From NCBI GenBank assembly GCA_910574455.1, contig CAJSYZ010000008.1, positions 3,226,707 through 3,290,706 on the forward strand: DNA of 64,000 nucleotides, in the 5' to 3' direction. Made by a program: the position numbers and the translations under genes. Shown piece by piece: positions 26,506 through 37,269 of this stretch. This stretch comes from Trichaptum fuscoviolaceum. Lineage: Eukaryota; Basidiomycota; Agaricomycetes; Hymenochaetales; Trichaptaceae. The notes under the pieces are model-generated. The model was not told where the DNA came from, ran no database searches, and saw nothing but the letters and a program-made list of their open reading frames with translations. Every line of letters starts with the position of its first letter. The first letter of the stretch is position 1.

Positions 26506-29500
26506 ATGTTAACTCAAAGACAGACGCGGGCTAAGAATAGCGATCAGCATCCGGGAGCGGTAGTCAATAAGCTGCGAACACGTCGAACGAAAGAGGAGAT
26601 ATTGAGGGAGAAGGAAGGGAAGGAGAGAAGGAGAGAAGAACAGGCATCAAAGCGTGATGAGGCATTGAGGGAGAAGGAGGAGAAGGAAAAAACAGAAGGA
26701 AGAACGGGCAGCTCTGCGCGAAGCTGCGGCACAGCAAGCCGCGTATGCGAGAGAGAAGAGAAAACTCATCGCGGAACAGAAACGGGCAGCGAAAGAACAA
26801 GAGGCATCTGAGAAGGTACGCAAGAAAAGAACTGCAGCAGAGCAACAGGAAACAGCCATACTGGAGACGATGGAGCTTGAGAACAATTTGTCAAAGGCTC
26901 TTGACATTCGCACCCATATGGGCTCAACTGCACCTAAGCTGGCTGGCACTGGCAAACGAGGGCGAAACAAGTCGAAAGGCGTCCCTGAAACTAGTGAGTC
27001 CTTATCTTCAAGTCAGTGACAGTCGAGTTATGAGATATGGGCATAACAGGTTCAACGAACGATGAAAAAGACAGCTCTTGTGCAGCTGAAGACGGCGAAC
27101 ATTTAAAGATTCGTAAGTTGTTTGCCTTTATGACTTTAGACTCCAAGGGTGACCACTTTAACTCACATTATGATGCAGCTAACTCCGATGCGCCCAACAG
27201 AGCGCGCGCAAAGAAAGTTAGGAAAAAGGATACCAGAGGTGCACTTCCTTTCCGTACTCGCGTGCAGGGTGCAAAGGGTTCAAATAGTGCCATAAGTGGC
27301 ACCGGATATCATAGTACGCTTGCAGGACAAAACAGCAGTCTTTCTGGTGAGGATACAGACATGATAGAGTCGCCCAATACGTCGAAGCAGAACGATAGGA
27401 CAAAGCGACCTGTTAGGGCACTTCGCAACACAGATGGATCCACATTCTTCGGCGGAGAGGGCAGAAACCCTGAGGTCGCAGGGACAGAGGAGATCGACTT
27501 GTGAGTTTTAAGTCGTACTACTACTCAACCGTTGGCATCATAGTACGAAAGATCAATTTCAAACAAATTCAAGTTGATAGTAAGTGTGAAGCTTGATTTA
27601 GACTCAGCTACTTGAAGCTTATCCGACATCGTACTACAGATTAGTATTACTACTACTAACTTGAGCCTGAGTGCGCCTGGCGACACCGTGCCAGTGACCG
27701 GCTTGACCGGCGCGCGGCGGTGCCACACTCAGGTTGGCACTTAACTGTGACCCCGAGATGCCACCCGGGTTGGCAAGTTGCAGCTTCTTCACTTATAATG
27801 CTCACATTCTTATCTTTATTACAAGTTGTGAGCCTGGCTGACACAAGGAAAAACTAGGCTCCCCGTCTCGGCGCAAGACGATGCGAACTTTAGTCCTTGG
27901 GAGGATGAAGGAGTGACAGTAACCCTCACGAGTTTCCAAGGTGTAAAGAATAGCTCAGCTAGCGAACGACAGACGGCACATCTCGTTGACTCCGACACTG
28001 ATATTGTGAGTTGGATGGAGCATTAATTAGACTGGCAGAGGAAATCTTAATATTTTGATTGTGCGTTTAATTAGGACGTGAGTAGACTGACAATACCGAC
28101 CCAAGCCAATGTAAGTGCCGCTTATACTTCAAAGAAATCGTTTGATTCACAATAACTATACGTCGGTGGAGTCTCATGCACAACGATGGCTATCTAACAT
28201 CATTTCTGTATCGTAACAGGATGGAGCTAGCAGCAAATTGAAGAAAAGGAAGCTATCCCGCGACACTCTCTCCGAGTTGCAGGCTCATATAACACTGGTA
28301 AGCGGCTTCATAATCTCCTGTTTCGTTCAAGCTACTTATTTTTCTTTCTTTATGCACTGGAGAAGAAGAATATCAAGGGACAATCGGGCATTCAGGTGAG
28401 TTCTACACAACAAAGCATGGACTTGGTGCCATACTTTGTTGTGGCCTCCGGCGTCGAATATACTTCCTTCATTACTTACCAAATTGTACTCTGAATAGGG
28501 CGCGAGCATGACGAACATCGTCAACTCCCAACTCGATGTATTGGTAAGTTTATTCTGCTTTTAATCCTCACCCGTATACTCATCTATTTTCCCGTCAGGA
28601 CGGTATTTCTGTTGAGGGTCATAGGGGGCAGTCTCCAGCGTCGCATCTACAGATACAGGTATGTGTAGGCATCGACACTCATTAGGATTACTTTTGGTGC
28701 CCCTTTCTTTGGCAAGTATCTGGATGTCCACTAAACCTTGTTTATGTGTAGGACAGCATGATTGTGAATAATAAGAAGAGGAAGTCGCCGCCTGACTCAA
28801 ACTCACATATCGATGTGGTAATTCGTACTCTTCCACCCAATTTCAAAAGCACTTCCTTACTATCTAAAACAGGCTAGCATGAACGTGTATATGAAGAAGC
28901 CTCCATCCCAGGCTGCCTCAACAGTTAGTGTCAATCACATCTAATTTCCATTTCATATTGTTTTCTGATCAAGCGACAAGGACTTAAATACTGCTAAGGA
29001 GAGTGAACCGCAAGACAGTCATTCTCAGGCTGATATACTGGTATTTAATTCTCTTCGAGCTTCCCTTGGTAAGAACTCCTCTAATTGCTACAGATGAAAT
29101 CTACTACCTCTGTTCGCAATCTGAAGAGGTCACTGGCGGTTCATGCACATCATATTGCAAGTGTGAGCTAATTGCTGCAATTGATTCGGTACTTATTCTC
29201 GGTTCTTCTGACAGGCAAGTGGTCGTGAGGCGTCGCCAACACCACAAGCACAATCACCTGCGATGACGACAGTATCCTTCAGTCCCAAACCCGAAGTGCT
29301 CGCAACCAAGGCTCATCTTGGTCATCGCAAAGTCTCTCGGACTACTAGCTCTGTGCGTTGATCCATTCATGTTTGTGACATGCATCCACTAACTTGCTTA
29401 CATGCAGACATCTGTAGGACTTGAGGATAAGGATAGAAATAGTAAAGGAAGGGAGGGATCCCGCGCTCTCGGCAAAAAAAGGGCAACGAATCAGTGTCTT

Positions 29501-30860
29501 CCTCCCGGAACTCAGGCTGGCTGGACTCATATTCTTCTGCCTTCGCTGTATCGCGCAGTCGGAAAGTCCACAACTCCATGGCAAAACCCAGACAATAAGT
29601 CCATCGGAACACTGTGGGGGAAAGTATTTGATTCTGTCGAACTTAGTTACGACACACAATTGGCCGACATCTGTTCTTTAGTTGAGTCATCCCTATTTGT
29701 CTTACATCGGCCATACTGAATCAGGTATGATCTATTCTGTAGGCAGCCCAGAGATGCTCTGATAGTTGGCGGAAGAAATTGTTTGAGAAAGCCGAGCAGT
29801 CAATTTCGAGTTTCGTCGGCAATGAGCGTTCTAAGTCAGTGGAGACCGAAGAAATTGTGAAGATGTTGCAGACGATGGTCGACAAGAAGAAAGCTGAACC
29901 ATTCCTCTGGGAACGCTGGCATAGTATGGAAAGGGTGTGTGAGATTTCACTCAATGTCACCCTTCGAGTCCGTGCATTGACTATGAATGTACACAGAAGC
30001 AAGGATTGTTCTGCTCTGACCTCGTAGTCTCAGTGTTGTCCGTGCACATTGTCTTGGCCCTGGGTCGGCATAAAGTATTGGACAAGAACACAATAGGAAA
30101 GCCTATAGGTGCCCTCGCCCTTGCGGCAACAGCGGTATCTATCTACTTCAGTACTTGCAGTGGCTTTATTCACTGAATCTCTCATGGACAGGTCAAAGTT
30201 GCAATCGATAAGCAGGTAGCCCGGTTGCAAAATATCAAAGAAGAGCTTGGTGGTGCTGAGTGGTACTTCACTAGTGCTCTGTGGCAGCCTCATACGGACG
30301 ACTATGTCAACTTATTGTCAAATTCCTCGTTTTTCACTGAATCAAACTGGGAGAAGGTTCGGTCCCGCATAGAAGCTTACAACTCCGTTGAAGATGTCAA
30401 TGCGGGAAGGAACGCCGAACTTGTTGGATCGGGTGTCACTGGCAGGGATTTCTCCCTATATATCGACGTTGGAGACGCGGATGCGAGCGGCGAGTATACA
30501 CATGGTGAGGGCGCTAATAGAAGTGGTAAGTGCAAGGAGAGAAACGAAGACAAGGATAATGACGGCGAAGAAGTTGAGGATTTCGAGGAGAGGGAGGACG
30601 ACATGGAGGACGAGGGTGTGTCTGGCGAGGGAGACAAGGACAAGGATCAGGATGAGGACAATGACGATGAAGAGGACAAGGATCAGGATCGGGATAAGAA
30701 CAAGGATGCGGACGAGGTTCTTAGCGTGGGTGATGGATTCAGTGGAGGCTCTGAGGGCGAGGCGAATGACGCAGACAGAAAGGGCGGGGAAGGCGAAGGC
30801 GATCGCGAGGACGACGAGGGTTCATTATGGGATTCGGCTACGGACGGCGCAGACTTTTAA
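26506..30860 (+). CDS. Unknown nuclear-type gene with a series of phase-0 mini-exons
   Basis: The first exon (26506-26993) encodes a Lys/Glu/Arg/Ala coiled coil and has one extra base in A6 at 26687-26692. Exons then include about 27048-27115, 27180-27500, 27858-28005, 28075-28110, 28220-28297, about 28366-28395, 28499-28543, 28599-28658, 28752-28817, 28873-28923, 28981-29040 and 29216-29351. Larger exons from 29408 onward follow. From 28006 to 29215 every intron is phase 0 and several mini-exons are variants of one motif with a KKRK-type nuclear localisation signal. The C-terminal part has IGALALAATAV, then a helical region. It ends in a very acidic Asp/Glu/Lys tail (30520-30860). The stop at 30858-30860 is one option; an exon 30940-31017 (WPSFSEYAEEQAEV) is an alternative end. 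The product is not recognised; it may be a transposon-associated protein. Confidence 0.62.
27501..27857 (+). repeat. Long intron filled with palindromic words
   Basis: At 357 bp this is much longer than the roughly 50-70 bp introns around it. It contains ACCGTGCCAGTGACCGG, GACCGGCGCGCGGCGG, CACACTCAGGTTGGCAC and TTACTACTACTAACTTGA. It starts GTGAGT and ends CTAG before 27858. The word arrays therefore also enter introns. Confidence 0.6.
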
Positions 30861-33738
30861 GAGCAGGTCGATCACTGGTGAGCTTTGGCTTTAACCATCC
30901 CGCCACTGTATTCAAACACTTACTATCATCAACTTGCAGTGGCCTTCGTTCTCTGAGTATGCCGAGGAACAGGCAGAAGTGGCGAAATACGATCTGGATC
31001 AGGATGCCGTGGTGTAGTTACTGAGGGACACTGAGGCACTGATTTCTACTTATCTGTCTTAAATTACTTGTGGAATGAACCAATACTGGAACCTCTTAGT
31101 ACGCACTTACACGCTTGGGTACTGCAAACCTACAGACGAAAAAGTCTACTTATATGATTAAATGCTGAATTACTTATGGAATGAACTACTTGAACGTCTT
31201 ACACACTTTTACTCTTGAGCACTGCAATTAAACTGCCAGAATAAATTCTTCTGATATGCTTGAATGCTGGAGACTGAGGCACTGAGAGCACTGATTTCAG
31301 TTGACGGCACTGAATTCAGTAAGCCCCTTCCTGAATAATGAAACCACATGCCTGAAATCAGTAAATCAGTAGAATTTTACTTCCCAGGGCTTCAGAGGAC
31401 TTAAGGCCGGTTAAGTAGCCGTAAGCAAAAAAGAAGATTCCCTGATGTGACAAATTATGATGACACATACTAAATGTTACAGTACAGTAAATATGACACA
31501 ACACCCTTATCAAACCTTCGCGCTCTTCGAGTCCGGGTCGGCCAAACTTCCTTCTCTCTATTATCCTCTGATGGGATTTTGAAAACAATGTCAGAGGACA
31601 AGCTGGTGTACTTCTTGTATCTTATCTCCTTCACGAGTGGAACATACAGCAACTTCAGCTCAACAGAAACCTTCCTTTATGGCATCAAATATTCAAATTC
31701 TACCCTTGAACACAACCCTCGTCAAACACGACTACCACTTCTTCTATGCTGCAGAAAACTATGGTTTAGTCCAGATAGTTGCTCGGCAGAGATGAATGAT
31801 GCATCGCACGTTATTTAGCCAATGGTTTGCGAATGAGAGACTTCCCTAACAGACCACGAATGGCTGATGGTTGAAGGGTTTTATCGTCGCTAAACCCGGA
31901 GCTTCAGAGTCGATTGAAGTGAGCGGGGTACTTCCGGATCTTTCAACATAGTAAGTACTGGCATATAAACTAGTTTAAGCTTGAATTGACAGATACTGAA
32001 TCTGCTTTCATTTCATCGCATCAAGTCCGTGGTTGGATTTCAGCATTCAACATTCCATTGAACCCCTATTCATGATTTCCAGAGTATAGATGCTAATGCA
32101 ACGATATCCCATCAGAGCCTTAGGCAAACCTGTGACAGGGAAGATTCCCTCGATTCCTGGTTTGTCCATCCATGATCTGGCTACTTGAGTCACTTGCCCT
32201 CCATGCATACTTATACACAGTTAGTTGCGCGAGTGAGACTTTATCGCAAGACCATCTTCCCTACCTGTGCTCAAGCGTTCAAACGAGCCCAGAATACGCT
32301 TCCTTAAAACTTCACAAATGTGACAGCTTTACTTTCAGCCCCCATGGACTGATGTCTGGTTTTTGAAAGCATTGAAGATATCGGATATCGACTCGACTAA
32401 CATACAATCAAGACTAAAGCTCGTCAGACAGATGGATCCGACTTTTCTCTCGGCTACGAACGCATTCAGTGAACGAAGTCCGATGCTTATGAAGTTGTCG
32501 TTCAGAAACTCTCTGTCAACGAGGCGGCATAATATTCGACGACTGCGGCATATTTGCTCTTGATTTTCGCTGCAACTGCCACGCTGTCAGAAACCTGTAA
32601 GTCTAGCACTACAGACGAGTTCCTAACGCTAAGTTAACTTCCTCTCAGGAACCTGTACTTGGAGCTTTCTCTCCCGCAAGACGATTACACGTCCTGTTTA
32701 TGTTGTCATGCGAGGCCGCCTTACACGCTTTTAAAGTTTTTTTGTTGGTCAGAATGCTAATAAACCTTGCTAGAAATAAGAATTGTATGCCTTGTCACTC
32801 GAAGCATTTGATTACAGTAAGTGTTTGTTGTTGCCTTTGATGATGCTACGAAGATGATTCACACGGGCCGATAATGCGTTTCCAGGCTAATCTAACTTGG
32901 GTCTCGAGTCCGATGGACTACATACTAGTATAGTTAGACTCTCCGTGAGTATCTAACAATCGTTTTCCCCTCTTTTTCTTTTCCTCTTCAATTTGCAAAT
33001 TTTGTACTTCATTGCAAGGAGTCAAATCACTTTCAAATTGTTCCTTGTAGATCAGGAACGATTGAGCTAGGGATGGCCAATGAAGGTAGCGTAATTACGC
33101 CTCACAGGGAGCGAGATCGACCACTGGCATCGGTGCCATCCTCCGAGTCGACTCCCTTGAGTTTGGGAGAATATGTTGGTTTTTCTACGCGGCTCATCGG
33201 ATAATGATGGTATGATTAAAGCAAAACTCCGAAACGCGCATCGAGCCACCGACATCACGGACCATGGCAAGCGAGTCTCATAGCAAGGCGGTTGCAAAGA
33301 CTTTCATCCGATTTGTTCTATGGAACGACATAAGTTTCATCATTATGCTTCCGAATCACATGCAAATTATCATGAATTACGAAGTTTGAAAGAAATGCAA
33401 CTAAACATTCCTTTCCTCAGCAGGTTGTCGCGAGCTCTCCCGCCGCAACCGAGGGCCCCCCACCGGATAATACGCATTCCCTAGAAGCTGCGATGTAGTC
33501 TCAATTACAAACGACCCTTGCATGGCTTTACTTTTCTTCCATCCGCTCCATTTTGGTGACCTCTGTCGAGAACTCTTCCCTGAATATGCCCTGCAAAATA
33601 GGGGCAGCATGTGTTCAGGGAGGAATCTATCTATCTGTCAGCCAACACATCTACTGTATCGGTCTTCATGATCGGAAATTCCAAAGTTCTAGCGAGCATT
33701 TCTCACGGTTATGTACCCTTGCCTTTCGTGGGGAGACT
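30861..33738. other. Gap without a supported gene
   Basis: Short ORFs only, none with recognisable protein character beyond the possible last exon at 30940-31017. A diverged tandem pair of about 105 bp lies at 31063-31271. Isolated splice-like signals near 32597-32650 do not assemble into a convincing gene. Confidence 0.5.
31063..31271. repeat. Diverged tandem duplication, two units of about 105 bp
   Basis: Units 31063-31165 and 31166-31271 share ACTTRTGGAATGAACYA, CTTGRGYACTGCAA and TATGMTTRAATGCTG. They lie just downstream of the mini-exon gene. Confidence 0.6.
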
Positions 33739-33747
33739 GGATTTTAG

Positions 33748-34915
33748 CATCCTCCTTCGCAGGGTCCTCTGGCTTACGCCACATATAACTACTAAATTAG
33801 TGTATGGAACAAATAAACCAAACTTTGAAACTACAATGAACCAAATAAACTTACGGGGCCTGGCAAAAAAATCTTTGTAAGCAAGACCGGAGCGTTTGTG
33901 CTCACCGCGCGGAAAGCCCCGCTGGTTGCGCGTCGCTGTCCTAAACCGGAATGAGGCCGCTACTGATCGAAAACATATTAAAAACATTACTATTTACATA
34001 TCTCAAATTAGATACTAGTTACTTACCATAAATGAACATAATATTTAAGGTACTAGATAACATGTTGTTGTAGCAATTCAGTTCTTCTTTCTGATCTTTT
34101 ACAGTCTTTCACCGTTCCTCTGAACACCTATGTGAAGAAAAGCTTTATTAATTCTTCATCATCACTTTTGCCCAAAATAGATAGACAGTGCCATTGCTAG
34201 TTGTAAGATACATGTTCTGTCAAAGTATCCTGAGCTGAAATCAAAGCATTAAATTAAAATGAAGCAGATTCAAAAACGAAGCATTTGTGACACTATACTG
34301 CTCCTTTGAACGCATATTGTAACACTTGTCACAGCCCAAAAAGGGAAAGGAACACCGCTGGTGGCAGAGGAAATTTGTGTTATGTAAGACACAGGTGTTA
34401 CCTGCCGTCTTCCCATCGGACAGTGCACACACCACATATTTTTTCTGGGGAGTTGTTAGCTTCTTGACAGCATGAAACCTTGCAAGATGAGGTCAGAAGA
34501 GGGTCTAATATGCAAATATGCAATTATTATCCCAAAAGAGTGCGCCATTAAATTAAAATAAATCGACTAAAGATATACAAGTGCTAACTTTCAGTAAATT
34601 TCGGTGCATTCAAGCTCTTAACTCCACAACTTCAATGCAGAAAAATACAGATAATTTACAGCATGAGGACATTGCATAGTTCAAGAGACTGACGAAATTT
34701 GGAGGCAAAATGTTGAGCCCACAAATTGTTATTGTAGAATGTACAAGGGGACGGTGGTGTTCAGAGGAGCGGTGAAAGACTGTAATGCTGTATTTGGATG
34801 AGCATTCTTCATCATAGATGCTCAAATGAGTGCTTTTGGTTATTTGTTCCATACACTAATTTAGTAGTAGTTACATGTGGCGTGAGGGGCCAGGGATACC
34901 CTGGGAAGGAGGATG
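33748..34915. mobile_element. Non-autonomous TIR element with 9-bp target duplication (MULE-like)
   Basis: Terminal inverted repeats of about 80 bp start CATCCTCCTTCGCAGGGT on the left and (reverse complement) CATCCTCCTTCCCAGGGT on the right. They share CTAAATTAGTGTATGGAACA further in. Direct repeats GGATTTTAG flank it at 33739-33747 and 34916-34924. A 9-bp duplication with long TIRs is typical of Mutator-like elements. No transposase is inside. The right end lies 213 bp upstream of the P450-1 start codon. Confidence 0.8.
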
Positions 34916-35128
34916 GGATTTTAGTGATTCTACTAGGACGACCAGAAAATCCCGAGAGCTTGGCTCCAAGCGATCTAATACATACATATAATGGACGGTA
35001 ACGTCTGAGCAAGTTATCCGCCCGAATGCTGGCGCGAAACACCAAGTGGTATTTATTCTCCCTCGCACCTCCGCTGGACCTCACTGAAAGGTCGCAGTTA
35101 CTCCGCCCTGCTGCTTCCTGCTGTAACT

Positions 35129-37269
35129 ATGCTTTCAGGATATCTTGCCCTCGATGTTGCCCTCGGTTCTCTGAGCGTGTATCTGCTCAGCTCACTTCTC
35201 ACAAAGAAAAACCACCCGCCCCTTCCTCCTGGGCCTAAACGGAAGCCAATCATCGGGAACCTGCCGGATCTTCCGCCTGCTGGAGAGAGTGAATGGCTGC
35301 ACTGGGCGAAGCACAAGGACTTGTATGGTGCGCCTCATATCTGCTTCTTATGTCGAACCACAAACTAACAAATCTCCAGGTCCTATCAGCTCCGTCACTG
35401 TCTTTGGCCAGAACATTATAGTCGTGAATGACCTGCAAATGACTATTGATTTGCTTGACAAGAAGTCATCTATCTTCTCGGATCGCCCCATCTTTCCGTT
35501 TATCGGAGGCATGTAAGTATAACTGTGGATTTTCATATTTTAATCTGCTTACCTTCACCCCCTCCTTTCTAAACCCGCTATTAATTCGCTGCTACACCCC
35601 GTAGGTGTGGTTGGGATGTAACGTTAGTTATATCTCGATATGGAGAGCGACTCAAGTCTCTTCGTCGCTTCCTTCATAGGTTCATGGGAAATAGCACGGC
35701 GATGATCAAACACTATCCTGTTGAAGAGATAGAAACCCGTCAGTTCCTCTTACACCTTCTAGAAAATCCGGACAAAATTCAAGATCACATCCGTGGGTGA
35801 GCATTCATCGCATTTTTTCATTCTATATTATCATAAGGGATGCCGGTGATTTGACACTGAGTCACCGTTCCTAGGATGGCGGGTTCGCTCATATTGAAGA
35901 TGTCGCACGGTTATACGACTGATAAGCGTGGCGACGACCCTTTGGTTGCGCTTGCCGACGAAGTTATGACGGAATTCTCACTCGGTGTGCAAGCAGGAGC
36001 TTGGATCGTTGACCTCATGCCATTCCGTAAGTTACTTCTTCTAAAGTTCGTACAGCAGATCAATGATGACGTTACTCTTTTCAGTGAAGAATTTGCCCGA
36101 CTGGATGCCCGGGACCGGCTTCAAGCGCATCGCTGCGAAATGGAAGGGTGACCTGCACAAGATCGTGGACCTGCCACATGCATTCGTGAAGCAACAAATG
36201 GTATGTAAACCATCAAATCTCTCGTCTGGACATGGACTTAACTTCTTTCTCCCTGTAGGCTGCTGGATCTTACTTCCCGTCATTCACCTCCGGATTCCTC
36301 GAAGATGGTGTAAAGAGCGAAGAAGACGAGGCTTTAGTTAAATGGGCTGCATTTGCGATTTATGGTGGCGGCGCAGATACGGTAGGTAGACGATAGATCA
36401 TGCGCTTCCTTTTGGTTTTGCTTACATGCTCTGTCAGACTGTATCCGCGCTATACACCTTCTTCCTCGCGATGACACTGTTCCCGGACGTTCAGAAGACC
36501 GCACAAGCAGAACTGGACCGCGTTATTGGTGATCGCCTGCCGAGCTTCGGGGACCGTGCGCATCTGCCATACATCGATGCACTTGTGAAGGAGACATTAC
36601 GCTGGAATCCTGTTACGCCTCTTGGTAAGCATGACATACTTCTGTAGCCAAACTTGATCTCTTTACTGACTATCCTCGTGGTAGGTGTCCCACACACTGC
36701 CTCGGAGGACAGCACATTCAACGGGTACTTCATACCAAAGGGATCCATTGTATTGCCAAACATATGGTACGGATAACCTTTTTTCCCCCTCGCAGTGCAG
36801 AGCTGACCTATACATAACATGAAGGTGGTTTACACACGATCCAAATGCCTTCAAAAACCCGTCTGAGTTCAGGCCAGAACGCTTCTTGGGCGACAAACCC
36901 GAGCAGGATCCCCACAACATAGCCTTCGGATTTGGTCGACGCATTTGCCCTGGAAAAGAGCTCGCGGATAGTTCTATTTTCATTTCTATCGCCATGATCC
37001 TCTCCGTATTTAACATCAGCAAGGCGAAGGATAGCAATGGGAATGTCCTTGAAGCAGTCCCTGAGTACACGTCCGGTGTTATCTCGTAAGTCGAATTTCA
37101 TAAACGCACTGCACGCCGAGCTTAATTGTTTTACTTCAGCCATCCGAAGGAGTTCCCTTGTTCTTTGACGCCAAGGTCGGAACGTGCAACTCAACTGATC
37201 CTATCCGTTCAAGACGAGGTCCCAGCGGGAGTGAACGATGCGGAAGCACTCACTCACGTTAAGTTGTAA
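35129..37269 (+). CDS. Cytochrome P450 monooxygenase 1
   Basis: Ten exons: 35129-35327, 35380-35512, 35605-35796, 35875-36026, 36085-36200, 36259-36381, 36438-36624, 36685-36766, 36825-37085 and 37140-37269. Total 1,575 nt, 524 residues, the normal size for fungal microsomal P450s. An N-terminal hydrophobic anchor is followed by the proline hinge [11 protein letters not shown]. The I-helix carries GGGADT, the K-helix ETLRW (E-x-x-R), then PERF, and the haem loop [10 protein letters not shown] with the axial cysteine. Expected role: NADPH-reductase-dependent monooxygenation at the ER; the substrate is unknown. Unlike P450-2 and P450-3 it lacks the intron inside the haem motif. A TATA-like ACATATAATGG lies about 140 bp upstream of the ATG. 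The upstream region contains the end of a TIR element. Confidence 0.94.

Noticed and set aside
30388..30894. Arg/Thr-rich plus-strand ORF
   Set aside because: Out-of-frame reading of the Asp/Glu/Lys-rich tail of the mini-exon gene.
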